From CAYNLY01 sp964398225 (GTDB lineage Bacteria; Pseudomonadota; Zetaproteobacteria; Mariprofundales; Mariprofundaceae), in NCBI GenBank assembly GCA_964398225.1, contig CAYNLY010000002.1:19108-83107 (forward strand): 64,000 nt of DNA, in the 5' to 3' direction. Within the stretch, counting starts at the first letter, position 1. Each line of letters begins with the position of its first letter. The position numbers and the translations under genes are program-made. Shown one piece after another: positions 22,636 through 31,624 of this stretch. Below the pieces are notes generated by a model. The model was given only the letters and a program-made list of their open reading frames with translations. It searched no databases and was not told the DNA's origin.

Positions 22636-24414
22636 ATGCAGGCGGTTGATCCGGCCGCGCTCCCCAGTCTTCCCGCGGGGCTGTTTGCCACCGCCGAGCG
22701 GCGCCCCACCGCACCCGCGCAATGGAAGCGCACGGACGGCGCATACGCGCCGATCAGCTACCGGACGCTGAGCGAGCGCGTGCGCCATGTCGCCTCCGGG
22801 CTGCTCCGCGAGGGATTCCAGCCGGGCGACCGGATCGCGCTGTTGATGGAGAACCGGCCGGAATGGGCCGTCATCGACTACGCCATCCTGTCCATCGGCG
22901 CGGTCACCGTGCCGCTGTACTGCACCTACCGGGCCAGCGACATGGCCTATGTGCTGAAGGATTCCGGATGTGTCGCCGCGTTCACCAGCGGCGGCAAGCT
23001 CCTGGAACGGCTGCTCCAGGCAGCGGAATCCTGTCCGGACGTGCGCGCCATCTTCACGCTCGAAGAGGCCGGCGACGGCGAGCTGGTCCGATACCTGAGC
23101 GAACTCGAGGCGGGGCAGGTGGACGTTGCCGCGCTCGATGCGCGGCTGGCAAACCTCGACCGGGATACGCTGGCCACGATCGTCTACACCTCGGGCACGA
23201 CGGCCAGTCCGAAGGGCGTGATGCTCAGCCACGGCAACATCCTGACCAATCTCGAAGCCGTTCCCGACGTAATCGACCTGCGCGAGGACGATTCGATGCT
23301 GTCGTTTCTGCCGCTGGCGCACGCGCTGGAGCGGATGGCCGGCCATTTTCTCGTCTACACCTACGGGATTTCGGTCGCCTTCGCCGAACGGCCGGACACG
23401 GTGGCGAAAAACCTTCAGGAGGCGCGCCCGACGATCCTGATCTCGGTGCCCCGGATGCTGGAAGTGGTCCGCAGCCGGATTCTCGCGCAAGGCTCCAAGC
23501 AGCCCTGGCCCGCACGGGCGATGTTCGAGCGTTATCTGAGCGCGAGCCTGAACCGCATCCACGGGCGGGCGGGCGTGACCGACCGGCTGTGGCTTCCGCT
23601 TCTCGACCGGCTGGTGGGGCGAAAGATCCGCGCGCGCTTCGGCGGACGGCTCAGGGTCATCGTCTCGGGAGGCGCGCCGCTGGCACGCGAAGTCGGCGAG
23701 TTTTTCGAGGCGCTCGGCCTGCCGGTGCTCGAAGGCTACGGCCTGACCGAGTCGGCCCCGCTGCTTTCGGTCAATCCGATGCGCGACCGGCGGCTGGGCA
23801 CGGTCGGGAAGGCTGCGCGGGGCGTGGAACTGCGCATCGCTCCGGACGGCGAAATCCTCGCCCGGGGCGCGAACATCATGCTCGGCTACTGGCACAACGA
23901 CGAGGCAACACGCGAGGCCATCGACGACGAAGGCTGGCTGCACACCGGGGATGTCGGGGAAATCGATCCCGACGGCTACCTGACGATCACCGACAGAAAG
24001 AAGGACATCATCGTCAACTCCGGCGGCGAGAACATCGCGCCGCAGCGCATCGAGTCGCTGCTCGTCGGCGATCCGATGATCGATCAGGCGGTCGTCTTCG
24101 GCGACCAGAAGCCGTACCTCGTCGCGCTGATCGCGCCCAACCGCGAGGCGGCCGTCGAATGGGCCGTGAGCGAAGGTCTGCCGGAGACGGACTGGGAGCA
24201 TCTGGTTGCCTCCAAGGTGCTCCGCAAGGAAATCCAGAACCGGATCAACCGCCTGCTCGCCCCGCTGAACCCCTACGAGCAGGTGCGCCGGATCCACCTT
24301 CTGCCCGAGCCGTTCACGATCGAAAGCGGGCTTCTCACCCCGACGATGAAGGTCAAGCGGCGCAAGGTCTACGAGCGCTTCCGCGAGACGATCGAAGGGC
24401 TTTACGCCGCCTGA
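22636..24414 (+). CDS. long-chain acyl-CoA synthetase (AMP-binding)
   Basis: Activates fatty acids to acyl-CoA through an acyl-AMP. The 592-residue protein has the P-loop YTSGTTASPKG, the L-motif-like SFLPLAHALER, GYGLTESAP for adenine, the hinge region WLHTGDVG followed by DRKKDIIVNSGGENIAP, and the C-terminal lysine region TPTMKVKRR. This is the FadD15/FACL-like layout with N-terminal, central and C-terminal lid subdomains. It follows the membrane protein by 3 bases. The last 13 bases overlap the convergent M48 peptidase gene. Confidence 0.93.
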   Translation: MQAVDPAALPSLPAGLFATAERRPTAPAQWKRTDGAYAPISYRTLSERVRHVASGLLREGFQPGDRIALLMENRPEWAVIDYAILSIGAVTVPLYCTYRASDMAYVLKDSGCVAAFTSGGKLLERLLQAAESCPDVRAIFTLEEAGDGELVRYLSELEAGQVDVAALDARLANLDRDTLATIVYTSGTTASPKGVMLSHGNILTNLEAVPDVIDLREDDSMLSFLPLAHALERMAGHFLVYTYGISVAFAERPDTVAKNLQEARPTILISVPRMLEVVRSRILAQGSKQPWPARAMFERYLSASLNRIHGRAGVTDRLWLPLLDRLVGRKIRARFGGRLRVIVSGGAPLAREVGEFFEALGLPVLEGYGLTESAPLLSVNPMRDRRLGTVGKAARGVELRIAPDGEILARGANIMLGYWHNDEATREAIDDEGWLHTGDVGEIDPDGYLTITDRKKDIIVNSGGENIAPQRIESLLVGDPMIDQAVVFGDQKPYLVALIAPNREAAVEWAVSEGLPETDWEHLVASKVLRKEIQNRINRLLAPLNPYEQVRRIHLLPEPFTIESGLLTPTMKVKRRKVYERFRETIEGLYAA

Positions 24415-25655
24415 TTGTTCCCGGACAGCCGTTCCAGCCGCAGCGGCATCGGGGGATGGGAATCGTGCCAGAGCGAATACCAGGCATCCGCGACCATCGG
24501 CACCGCATTGTCCCGCGCAAGGCGCACCAGCGCCCGAGCCAGCGGCTCCGCACCCTGCAGCCGCACCGCAAAATCATCGGCCTCGAACTCGTGCCGCCGG
24601 GAAAGCGCATGAATCCAGGGCGAACTCCAGTAGCCGGCAAGCGGCGCAAGCAAGAGCATCGTCGCAAGCAGCATTCCCGGCGAGGCATGCGCAAGGCCCA
24701 GCGCGCTCAGAATCCCGGCCTGATGCGATGCGGCAAGCCCCAGCACGGCGAAGCCGGCGAACGAAAGCGCTGAGGCCGCGACAAGACGGCGCCGTAGATG
24801 CCGTTTCCGGACATGGCCGATTTCGTGTGCCAGCACAGCCAGAATCTCATCGGCCTCAAGCCGGCCCAGCAGCGTGTCGAACAGCACGATCCTGCGGGCG
24901 CGCCCCCAGCCGCTGACGAACGCGTTGCCGTGCGTCGAGCGCGTCGAGCCGTCCATCACGAACACCGGTGCCCGCCCGAGCCCGCTTCGCACCAGCAGCC
25001 GCTCGATGTCTTCCCGGAGCGCATCGTCCTCAAGCGGCGTGAAGCGGTTGAACATCGGCGCAATCCATACCGGAAAGGCCCAGATGAGCAGCGCGACGAA
25101 TCCCGTCCAGACCAGCCAGGCCCAGAGCCACCAGGCATCCGGCCCTTCGACCATCAGCCAGAGCACCGCGGCCGCCACCGGATAGCCGAGCAGCGCGGTA
25201 AGCAGCGCCTGCTTCAGCTGATCGGAGGCAAACCTCGCCGGCCCCATCCGGTTGAAGCCGAATCGGCGCTCGACCACGAACACGGACCAGGCGTCCAACG
25301 GAAGCGCAAGACACTGCTGGGCGATCAGGAACAGCACGACCAGCCCCGCGCCCTGCAGCACCGGGCCCGCGGGCAGGCGCTCGACGATTCCGGCAAGCGT
25401 GTCCAGACCACCGAGCGCAAGCCAGAGCCCGATCAGCGCCACCTGCCAGGCAAACCCGGCAAACCCCAGACGCAGACGTGCGCGTGCATAATCGACGGCC
25501 TTCCGGTGCGCAGGAAGCGTCACCTCGTGGCGGACGGCAACAGGCACTTGGTCGCGCTCGGCTGCGAGCAGCCGGAGAAAACGGCGGGTAAGCCATGCCT
25601 CCATCGCCAGCGTGCCCAGCGCCAGCACGACGACGGCGGTCGCAATCGCGTTCAT
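24402..25655 (-). CDS. M48 family zinc metallopeptidase (Ste24/CAAX-protease-like)
   Basis: A 417-residue membrane metalloprotease. The zinc site HEIGH is at residues 277-281, and the third ligand is Glu356 in SRRHEFEAD. Several membrane helices lie before (about 5-22, 68-88, 98-118, 150-170, 178-200) and after the zinc motif (295-312, 328-345), as in Ste24/HtpX-type peptidases. It is longer than HtpX and closer to the Ste24 layout, with an N-terminal M48_N region. It may remove damaged membrane proteins. The ATG has no ribosome site. CTTACA, 17 bases, TAGAGT, 6 bases, ATG suggests a leaderless transcript. Divergent from the ceramidase-like gene. Confidence 0.88.
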   Translation of the reverse strand: MNAIATAVVVLALGTLAMEAWLTRRFLRLLAAERDQVPVAVRHEVTLPAHRKAVDYARARLRLGFAGFAWQVALIGLWLALGGLDTLAGIVERLPAGPVLQGAGLVVLFLIAQQCLALPLDAWSVFVVERRFGFNRMGPARFASDQLKQALLTALLGYPVAAAVLWLMVEGPDAWWLWAWLVWTGFVALLIWAFPVWIAPMFNRFTPLEDDALREDIERLLVRSGLGRAPVFVMDGSTRSTHGNAFVSGWGRARRIVLFDTLLGRLEADEILAVLAHEIGHVRKRHLRRRLVAASALSFAGFAVLGLAASHQAGILSALGLAHASPGMLLATMLLLAPLAGYWSSPWIHALSRRHEFEADDFAVRLQGAEPLARALVRLARDNAVPMVADAWYSLWHDSHPPMPLRLERLSGNNQAA

Positions 25656-25733
25656 GCCGGCACTCTAGTGGGCCAGTGCGGGAATGTAAGCCGACTCACA
25701 GCAGGACGAGCAAAACATGCCATACTAGGGGTC

Positions 25734-26552
25734 ATGGACCAGCACCGGAAAACGCACGCCTGGATCGTCGCGGCACTGGCCCTGGGGGGGCTGATTGTCG
25801 CCGCGCTCCTTCCGCCCATTGGCCAGCCGGAAAGCCTGCACCGCTTTGCCGATGCGCGCGCGCTCGGCGGCATTCCGAACGCGGCGAACGTGCTGTCGAA
25901 CCTGTTCATCCTGATGGCCGGCGCCTACGGGCTGTGGGTGCTCGGCAATCCTTTCGGGGGCGGCTGGAAGCCGCGGCTGGAGCATCCCGCCGACGCCTGG
26001 CCCTACGCCGTCTTCTTCGTCGCCACCGTGCTCACCGCGTTCGGCTCCGCCTGGTATCACTGGCATCCGGACAACCTGAGCCTTGCCTGGGACCGGGCGC
26101 CGATGTCGCTGATGCTGGCCGCCTTTCTGGCGATGATCGCCGGCGAACGCCTCGACCGGCGCCTGGGATCGGCGCTTCTCGTGCTCTTGTCCCTGGCCGG
26201 GCTTGCCAGCGTGATCTACTGGATTCGGGGGGAACTTGCCGGTGCGGGCGATCTTCGGCCCTACCTCTACCTACATCTCTGGCTGCTGCTGCCGGCCGGA
26301 TACGCGCTTTTTGCTCTGCCCTCGCGCTACAGCCGCTCGAACCGTTTCGGCTGGGCGCTCGTACTGTATCTGGCCGCGAAGGCGGCCGAAGTTCTCGACG
26401 CGCAGCTCTTCGCGCTTCTGGGCGGAGTCGTCGGCGGCCATACGATCAAGCATCTGCTTGCCGCGGCCGCGATCGCCCTGATCGCCGACCAGCTGGCGCG
26501 CCGGGTGCCGGTCCGGCGGACGCCCGCACCTTCCGCGTTCGAGGATTTCTAG
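25734..26552 (+). CDS. ceramidase-like CREST-superfamily membrane hydrolase
   Basis: A 272-residue protein with about seven membrane helices. The five residues that define CREST hydrolases are present: Ser105-x3-His109 in one helix, Asp120 eleven residues later, and His236-x3-His240 in the last helix. Their spacing equals that of human alkaline ceramidase ACER3 as I remember it (Ser77, His81, Asp92, His217, His221), in which the three His bind zinc. It probably hydrolyses an amide or ester of a membrane lipid, but bacterial members are little studied and most bacteria lack ceramide. The ATG at 25734 is preceded by CATACT and AGGGG. Transcribed divergently from the M48 peptidase. Confidence 0.72.
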   Translation: MDQHRKTHAWIVAALALGGLIVAALLPPIGQPESLHRFADARALGGIPNAANVLSNLFILMAGAYGLWVLGNPFGGGWKPRLEHPADAWPYAVFFVATVLTAFGSAWYHWHPDNLSLAWDRAPMSLMLAAFLAMIAGERLDRRLGSALLVLLSLAGLASVIYWIRGELAGAGDLRPYLYLHLWLLLPAGYALFALPSRYSRSNRFGWALVLYLAAKAAEVLDAQLFALLGGVVGGHTIKHLLAAAAIALIADQLARRVPVRRTPAPSAFEDF

Positions 26553-26588
26553 CCCCCGCAGCGCCGGGGATCCGCGCCGGCGAAGGGC

Positions 26589-27671
26589 CTAGACCGAGGC
26601 CGGCTCGGGCTGATGATAGATTGGGGATTCCTCCCGGACGGCGCGGAACATTTCCTTGACATGCTCGACCGGCACATCGGGCGTCACGCCATGCCCGAGA
26701 TTGAACACATGCCCGGATCCGTGCCCGAACCGGGCCAGGATGTCCTTCACCTCGGCGCGGATCCGTTTGGGGCTTGCGTAGAGCATACCCGGATCCATGT
26801 TGCCCTGAAGCGCGACCCGATCCCCGATGCGGGCCCGGGCGCGGTCGATGTCGATCGTCCAGTCCAGACCCACGACATCGGCGCCGGCATCGGCGATGTC
26901 CTCCAGCCAGCCCATGCCGCCCTTCGTATAGAGGATGACCGGGACCCTCCGGCCCTCGTGCTCGCGGATCAGCTGCTCGACGATCCGGCGCATGTAGGCA
27001 AGCGAAAGCTCCCGGTAGTCGCGCGTGGTGAGAATCCCGCCCCAGGTATCGAAGATCTGCACGGCCTGGGCCCCGTTCCGGATCTGCGCGTTCAGGTATG
27101 CGGCCACCGCATCGGCAAGCCGTCCGAGCAGCTGGTGCATCGCCTCCGGATCGTTGAAGGCCATCGCCTTGACCTTCGAGAAGGTCTTCGACCCCGCGCC
27201 CTCGACCATGTAGGTCGCAAGCGTCCAGGGGCTTCCGGAAAAGCCGATCAGCGGTACCCGCCCGTTAAGTTCGCGGCGGATCAGCCGCACGGCCTCCATC
27301 ACATAGCCCAGTTCCCGCTCCGGATCGGGCACGGGAAGCCGCTCCACATCGGCGCGCGTCCGTACCGGATTCGCAAACCTCGGCCCCTCGCCCGGCCCGA
27401 AGCTCAGCTTCAGCCCCATCGCTTCCGGAACCACGAGAATATCCGAAAACAGGATCGCCGCATCCGACCCCAGAATCTCGACCGGCTGCAGCGTGACCTC
27501 GCAGGCAAGCTCGGGATTGCGGCACAGATCGAGAAAGCCCCCGGCGCGCTTGCGGGTGGCGCGGTATTCCGGCAGATAGCGCCCGGCTTGGCGCATCATC
27601 CAGACCGGCGTCCGTTCCACCGGCTGGCGCAGACAGGCTCTCAGAAACAGATCGTTCTTCAGTGTGCTCAT
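26589..27671 (-). CDS. hemE: uroporphyrinogen decarboxylase
   Basis: Decarboxylates uroporphyrinogen III to coproporphyrinogen III in heme synthesis. The 360-residue protein has the N-terminal signature [16 protein letters not shown], the Asp in [10 protein letters not shown], the [12 protein letters not shown] stretch, FDTWGGIL and GHGVTPDVP near the end. All are standard. AGGATGACATGCG precedes the ATG. It follows thiG by 56 bases on the same strand and may share the thiS-thiG transcript. No other heme gene is nearby. Confidence 0.95.
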   Translation of the reverse strand: MSTLKNDLFLRACLRQPVERTPVWMMRQAGRYLPEYRATRKRAGGFLDLCRNPELACEVTLQPVEILGSDAAILFSDILVVPEAMGLKLSFGPGEGPRFANPVRTRADVERLPVPDPERELGYVMEAVRLIRRELNGRVPLIGFSGSPWTLATYMVEGAGSKTFSKVKAMAFNDPEAMHQLLGRLADAVAAYLNAQIRNGAQAVQIFDTWGGILTTRDYRELSLAYMRRIVEQLIREHEGRRVPVILYTKGGMGWLEDIADAGADVVGLDWTIDIDRARARIGDRVALQGNMDPGMLYASPKRIRAEVKDILARFGHGSGHVFNLGHGVTPDVPVEHVKEMFRAVREESPIYHQPEPASV

Positions 27672-27727
27672 CGCATGTCATCCTTGAGGGACGCCGGAGT
27701 CGGCGCCGTTTTTGTGGGCCGCCCCGT

Positions 27728-28519
27728 TCAGTCCCAGAAATAGCCTTCGGTCGGACTGGAGGCGCTGGCGAACGCCCGCTTGGGCATACGGCCGGCCAGA
27801 TAGGCCAGGCGTCCGGCGCGCACGGCATCCCGCATCGCCCGGGCCATCATCACCGGATTGCGCGCCTCGGCGATCGCGGTGTTGATCAGACAGGCATCAA
27901 CCCCGAGCTCCATCGCCTTGGCCGCGTCCGAGGCCGTGCCGATCCCGGCATCGACGATCACGGGCACGTTCGCCCGCTCCTTGATCACGCGGATGTTGAA
28001 CGGATTGGCGAGCCCCCGGCCGGAACCGATCGGATTGCCGAGCGGCATCACCGCAACGCAGCCGATCTCCTCGAGCTGGCGGGCGACGATCGGATCGTCG
28101 TTCGTGTAGGCCATCACCTCGAAGCCTTCGGCGACGAGCTGCTCGGCCGCCTTCAGGGTTTCGACGACGTTCGGATACAGGGTCTGTTCGTCGCCGAGCA
28201 CCTCGAGCTTGACCAGACGCCAGCCGCCCGCCTCGCGCGCCAGCCTCAGCGTGCGCACCGCATCGCGGGCGTTGTAGCAGCCGGCCGTGTTGGGAAGGAT
28301 CGTATATTTCTTCGGATCGATGTAATCGAGCAGGCTTTCCTTGCCGGGATCGGTGATGTTCACCCGGCGCACCGCCACGGTGATCATCTCCGCCTCGGCG
28401 GCCTCGGTGGCCGCCTTCGTGGTCGCAAAATCCTTGTACTTGCCCGAGCCGACGATCAGCCGCGAGCGGAACTCGTGGCTTCCGATTTTCAGTCGATCTT
28501 CGCTACTTGCCGCTTCCAT
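27728..28519 (-). CDS. thiG: thiazole synthase
   Basis: Builds the thiamine thiazole phosphate from deoxyxylulose phosphate, dehydroglycine/iminoglycine and ThiS-thiocarboxylate. The 263-residue TIM barrel shows [10 protein letters not shown], the Schiff-base lysine in [29 protein letters not shown] and [11 protein letters not shown], all typical ThiG motifs. The start lies 7 bases after the thiS stop. In many gammaproteobacteria trmB follows thiG; here hemE does. Confidence 0.95.
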   Translation of the reverse strand: MEAASSEDRLKIGSHEFRSRLIVGSGKYKDFATTKAATEAAEAEMITVAVRRVNITDPGKESLLDYIDPKKYTILPNTAGCYNARDAVRTLRLAREAGGWRLVKLEVLGDEQTLYPNVVETLKAAEQLVAEGFEVMAYTNDDPIVARQLEEIGCVAVMPLGNPIGSGRGLANPFNIRVIKERANVPVIVDAGIGTASDAAKAMELGVDACLINTAIAEARNPVMMARAMRDAVRAGRLAYLAGRMPKRAFASASSPTEGYFWD

Positions 28520-28526
28520 GCCGTTC

Positions 28527-28727
28527 TCATCCTCCGCCGATCATGTGTACGAGCTCGATCCGGTCGCCCGCCTCGAGCTTCGTGGTGGCGTACGCGCTCT
28601 TGGGCACGACCTCGAGATTGCGCTCGATCGCCAGCATGCGTCCGCCCAGGCCGAGTTCGTCGATCAGCTCGGCAACGGTCGTCGCCTTCACCTCACGCCG
28701 CTCGCCGTTGAGCACGATGCTCGGCAT
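28527..28727 (-). CDS. thiS: sulfur carrier protein ThiS
   Basis: A 66-residue ubiquitin-fold carrier whose C-terminal glycine is adenylated and thiocarboxylated to donate sulfur to ThiG. The C-terminus reads HMIGGG, one Gly more than the usual GG end. The N-terminal [13 protein letters not shown] and the [10 protein letters not shown] helix match ThiS. The ATG at 28727 was chosen over a longer frame because GAGGTGA stands six bases upstream and the family begins here. No THI-box riboswitch is recognisable in the 129-base gap upstream; that gap instead carries short CGATTTCGGC-type repeats. Confidence 0.9.
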   Translation of the reverse strand: MPSIVLNGERREVKATTVAELIDELGLGGRMLAIERNLEVVPKSAYATTKLEAGDRIELVHMIGGG

Positions 28728-28738
28728 CCCAATCACCT

Positions 28739-28790
28739 CGAATCGGGCCGAAATCGGCCGAAATCGCCCCGAATCCATCAAAAATCGGGG
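28739..28790. repeat. tandem 10-base repeats and short inverted repeats upstream of thiS
   Basis: On the minus strand two adjacent copies of CGATTTCGGC are followed by a partial third, CCGATTCGA, ending at the thiS ribosome site. The same bases form palindromes: GGCCGA/TCGGCC (28746-28759) and CCCCGA/TCGGGG (28767-28772 and 28785-28790, 12-base loop). The region is more A+T-rich than its surroundings. It could be an operator or a structured leader; no known motif is recognised. Confidence 0.45.
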
Positions 28791-28820
28791 CCAAAACGCA
28801 CAAAACCGCCCGATTTTCGA

Positions 28821-28849
28821 TTGACCCGTGTCCGGGCGGTCTCTAGCGT
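28821..28849 (+). promoter_or_regulatory. sigma-70-type promoter of the TPR-aroQ-accBC unit
   Basis: TTGACC (28821-28826), a 17-base spacer and TAGCGT (28844-28849). The ATG of the TPR gene follows 7 bases later, so the transcript would start at or next to the start codon. There is no ribosome site. Confidence 0.5.
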
Positions 28850-28856
28850 GGCGGAC

Positions 28857-29288
28857 ATGCTACCAGCATCGGACACCCAGCCCAACCGGAGGCGCGCGCC
28901 CCGCCCGGACAACTGGCGCGGCGTGGACGCGGGACTCGCCGGTGCCCGGGAGGCCTACCGCTCCGGCAGGCTTGAAGAGGCGGAACGGATGCTGCGCGAG
29001 GTTCTGGAGTTCGCGCCCGACGAAGCCAAGGCCTGGGCATGGCTCGGCCGCATCCTGGAGCGGCGCGGGGAAGCATCCGAGTCCCAGGCCTGTTATGCCC
29101 GCGCCCGCCAGCTGATGGCGCCCCGGCGCATGCCGCCTCCGGCCTCGGTCCGGCTTGCGCGGCTGCTCTGGCAGCAGGGCGAGCGGGATGCCGCCCGCGC
29201 AATGCTCGCCCTGCTCATGCTCCAGCGTCGCGACGATCCCGAGGTGCAGCGGCTTGCCGCGGAGTTCGCGCCGGAGTCCGCCCGATGA
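28857..29288 (+). CDS. small TPR-repeat protein
   Basis: A 143-residue cytoplasmic protein. Residues 25-70 read as one and a half tetratricopeptide repeats: an A-x3-Y-R-x-G-x-L-x-E-A-E helix pair ([18 protein letters not shown]) followed by [15 protein letters not shown] third helical pair occurs at about 95-135 ([18 protein letters not shown]). It probably binds a protein partner, but I do not recognise the family. The ATG at 28857 or the GTG nine bases before it could start it. The stop overlaps aroQ as ATGA, tying it to the aroQ-accB-accC operon. It is not part of that operon in most relatives I know. Confidence 0.65.
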   Translation: MLPASDTQPNRRRAPRPDNWRGVDAGLAGAREAYRSGRLEEAERMLREVLEFAPDEAKAWAWLGRILERRGEASESQACYARARQLMAPRRMPPPASVRLARLLWQQGERDAARAMLALLMLQRRDDPEVQRLAAEFAPESAR

Positions 29289-29761
29289 GCAACCTCCACA
29301 TCCTGGTGATCCACGGCCCGAACCTGAATCTTCTGGGCATGCGCGAGCCCGGCCATTACGGCACGACGACGCTGGTCGAGATCAACCGTTCCCTGATCGA
29401 GCTGGGAGACCGGCTGGGCGTCGAGATCCTGACGTTTCAGAGCAACCACGAAGGGGAAATCGTCGAGCGCATCCAGCGCGCGGGCACACCCGGCTCCGAT
29501 GAGGCGCGGATTGACGGCATCATCATCAACCCGGCCGCGTTCACGCATACCAGCATCGCGATCCGCGACGCGCTGCTCGCGGTGCGGCTGCCGTTCGTCG
29601 AGGTGCATCTTTCCAACATCCACGGCCGTGAGGACTTCCGCCGGCGCTCGCTGATGGCCGACAGGGCCTGCGGCGTGGTCGCGGGATTCGGCGCCGAATC
29701 CTACCGGCTCGCACTGCGCGGGCTGGTGCATCATCTTCGTCATGAAACCACGGGGGATTGA
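29285..29761 (+). CDS. aroQ: type II 3-dehydroquinate dehydratase
   Basis: Third step of the shikimate pathway. The 158-residue protein has [17 protein letters not shown] with the catalytic Tyr25, the QSNHEGEI segment, NPAAFTHTS, and the EVHLSN motif with the catalytic His. It is about ten residues longer than usual, with an insert around GTPGSDEAR. It starts with an ATGA overlap on the TPR gene. The order aroQ-accB-accC is typical of gammaproteobacteria. Confidence 0.95.
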   Translation: MSNLHILVIHGPNLNLLGMREPGHYGTTTLVEINRSLIELGDRLGVEILTFQSNHEGEIVERIQRAGTPGSDEARIDGIIINPAAFTHTSIAIRDALLAVRLPFVEVHLSNIHGREDFRRRSLMADRACGVVAGFGAESYRLALRGLVHHLRHETTGD

Positions 29762-29764
29762 GCC

Positions 29765-30235
29765 TTGGACATTTCCGAAATCCGCAAACTGATCAAGCTG
29801 CTTCAGAACTCGGACGTCACCGAAATCGAGGTCACCGAGGGCGACGTCTCGGTGCGCATCTCGCGGCAGTCCGCGGCGGCACAAGCGCCCGCGCCGCAGG
29901 TGATTACGGCCACCGTGCCCCAGCAGCCTTCGGCTGCGGCGCCGGCCCCGGCCAAGGAAGCCGCCCCGGAAGCGCCCGCCGGACCGCCCGAGGAGCATCT
30001 GGTCAAGTCCCCGATGGTCGGCACGTTCTACCGTGCGCCCAGCCCGGACGCCGATCCCTTCGTCGAGGTCGGCCACAAGGTCAAGAAGGGCGACGTGCTC
30101 TGCATCATCGAAGCGATGAAGATGATGAACGAGATCGAGGCCGAGTACGACGGCGTCGTCGAGCAGATTCTGGTCGAGAACGCCACTCCGGTCGAATACG
30201 GCCAGCCGCTGTTCGTGATCGTTCCGCTCGGCTGA
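29765..30235 (+). CDS. accB: biotin carboxyl carrier protein of acetyl-CoA carboxylase
   Basis: Carries biotin between AccC and the carboxyltransferase. The 156-residue protein has an N-terminal helical part, a Pro/Ala-rich linker (about residues 36-76) and a C-terminal biotinyl domain with the biotinylated Lys119 in EAMKMMNE and the [16 protein letters not shown] thumb region. The start is a TTG: GGGGGA lies about eight bases before it, and the encoded [13 protein letters not shown] is the normal family N-terminus. Only 3 bases separate it from aroQ, and 12 from accC. Confidence 0.95.
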   Translation: MDISEIRKLIKLLQNSDVTEIEVTEGDVSVRISRQSAAAQAPAPQVITATVPQQPSAAAPAPAKEAAPEAPAGPPEEHLVKSPMVGTFYRAPSPDADPFVEVGHKVKKGDVLCIIEAMKMMNEIEAEYDGVVEQILVENATPVEYGQPLFVIVPLG

Positions 30236-30247
30236 TCCGGAGGGGGC

Positions 30248-31597
30248 ATGTTCCACAAGATCCTGATCGCCAACCGGGGCGAGATCGCGGTCCGCATCAT
30301 CCGCGCCTGCAAGGAACTGGGCATCCATACCGTGGCCGTCTATTCCGAGGCCGACCGCGACTCGATGCATGCGCGGCTTGCCGACGAGGCGGTCTGCATT
30401 GGACCCGCGCCCTCCAACCGCTCCTATTTGAACATTCCGGCCATCATGGCCGCGGCCGAGCTGACCGATGCCGAAGCCATTCACCCGGGCTACGGGTTTC
30501 TGGCCGAAAACCCCGACTTCGCCGAGATCGTGATCGAATCGGGCCTGACCTGGATCGGCCCTTCTCCGGAATCGATGCGGGTGATGGGCGACAAGGTCCG
30601 GGCCAAACAGCGCATGCGCGAAGCGGGTGTCCCGCTCGTGCCGGGGTCGGATGGCGCGGTCCGGACCGTGGACGAGGCAATGCACATCGCCCGCAACGCG
30701 GGCTTTCCGGTCATCATCAAGGCCTCGGCCGGCGGCGGGGGACGCGGGATGAAGATCGTCCGCTCCGAGGCCACGCTTCCGAACGCGTTCTCGATGTGCC
30801 AGTCGGAGGCGCGGGCGGCCTTCGGGGACGATACCGTATTCATCGAGAAGTTCCTCGAACGCCCCCGGCACATCGAGGTTCAGGTGCTGGGCGATGCCCA
30901 CGGCAACGTCGTGCACCTGTTCGAGCGCGAGTGCTCGATGCAGCGCAACAACCAGAAAGTGCTCGAGGAGGCGCCGAGCCCCTTTCTGGATGAGGAAACC
31001 CGCGAGAAGATCTGCGCGGCCGGCGTGGCCGCGGCCAAAGCGGTGAACTATCAGGGGGCCGGCACGATCGAGTTCCTGATGAATCCGGACAAAAGCTTCT
31101 ATTTCATCGAGATGAACACGCGGCTTCAGGTCGAGCATCCGGTGACCGAATGGATTACCGGCGTGGATCTCGTGGAATGGCAGATCCGGGTCGCGGCGGG
31201 CGAGCCCCTGGCGTTCACCCAGGACCAGATCAAGATGAAGGGCCATGCGATCGAGTGCCGGATCAATGCCGAACATCCGTTCTCGTTCCAGCCCTGCCCC
31301 GGCAAGATCGAGCTCTACCACGCCCCCGGCGGACGCAGCGTGCGCGTGGACTCGCACATCTACACGGGCTATACGATCCCGCCGCACTACGACTCGATGA
31401 TCGCGAAGATCATCACCCATGCGCGGACGCGTGAGAAATGCATCCGGCGCATGCAGCGGGCGATGGACGAACTCGTCGTGCTGGGCATCACGACCAATCA
31501 GGAACTGCACCAGCGCCTGCTCGCCAATCCCGGCTTTCAGCGGGGCGAGTTCAACATCCACTTCCTCGAGGAGTGGCTGAGCCAGCTGCACCTCTAG
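30248..31597 (+). CDS. accC: biotin carboxylase subunit of acetyl-CoA carboxylase
   Basis: ATP-dependent carboxylation of AccB-bound biotin. The 449-residue ATP-grasp enzyme begins MFHKILIANRGEIAVRI, has the glycine-rich loop KASAGGGGRGM, HLFERECSMQRNNQK, the EFLMNPDKSFYFIEMNTRLQVEHPVTE catalytic block (in pieces EMNTRLQVEH) and a normal C-terminal domain. Full length. GGAGGGGGC precedes the ATG. The gene ends at a strong hairpin shared with convergent leuA. Confidence 0.97.
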   Translation: MFHKILIANRGEIAVRIIRACKELGIHTVAVYSEADRDSMHARLADEAVCIGPAPSNRSYLNIPAIMAAAELTDAEAIHPGYGFLAENPDFAEIVIESGLTWIGPSPESMRVMGDKVRAKQRMREAGVPLVPGSDGAVRTVDEAMHIARNAGFPVIIKASAGGGGRGMKIVRSEATLPNAFSMCQSEARAAFGDDTVFIEKFLERPRHIEVQVLGDAHGNVVHLFERECSMQRNNQKVLEEAPSPFLDEETREKICAAGVAAAKAVNYQGAGTIEFLMNPDKSFYFIEMNTRLQVEHPVTEWITGVDLVEWQIRVAAGEPLAFTQDQIKMKGHAIECRINAEHPFSFQPCPGKIELYHAPGGRSVRVDSHIYTGYTIPPHYDSMIAKIITHARTREKCIRRMQRAMDELVVLGITTNQELHQRLLANPGFQRGEFNIHFLEEWLSQLHL

Positions 31598-31622
31598 CCC
31601 GGGCCCGCCTTCGGGCCGGGCT
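31596..31622. terminator. hairpin between convergent accC and leuA
   Basis: AGCCCG and GCCCG, separated by one bulged G, pair with CGGGC and CGGGCT around a CCTT loop, giving an 11-bp GC-rich stem. It begins within the accC stop codon and ends three bases before the leuA stop. No T-run follows on either strand, so termination efficiency is uncertain, but position and symmetry suggest a shared terminator. Confidence 0.55.
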
Positions 31623-31624
31623 GC

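Noticed and set aside
28728..28856. TPP riboswitch before thiS
   Set aside because: The conserved CTGAGA and ACC...CTGATCTGG-type segments are not present; only short repeats are.
28341..28856. N-terminal extension of the TPR gene through thiG and thiS
   Set aside because: Antisense to two real genes and without any recognised sequence; a promoter lies just before 28857.
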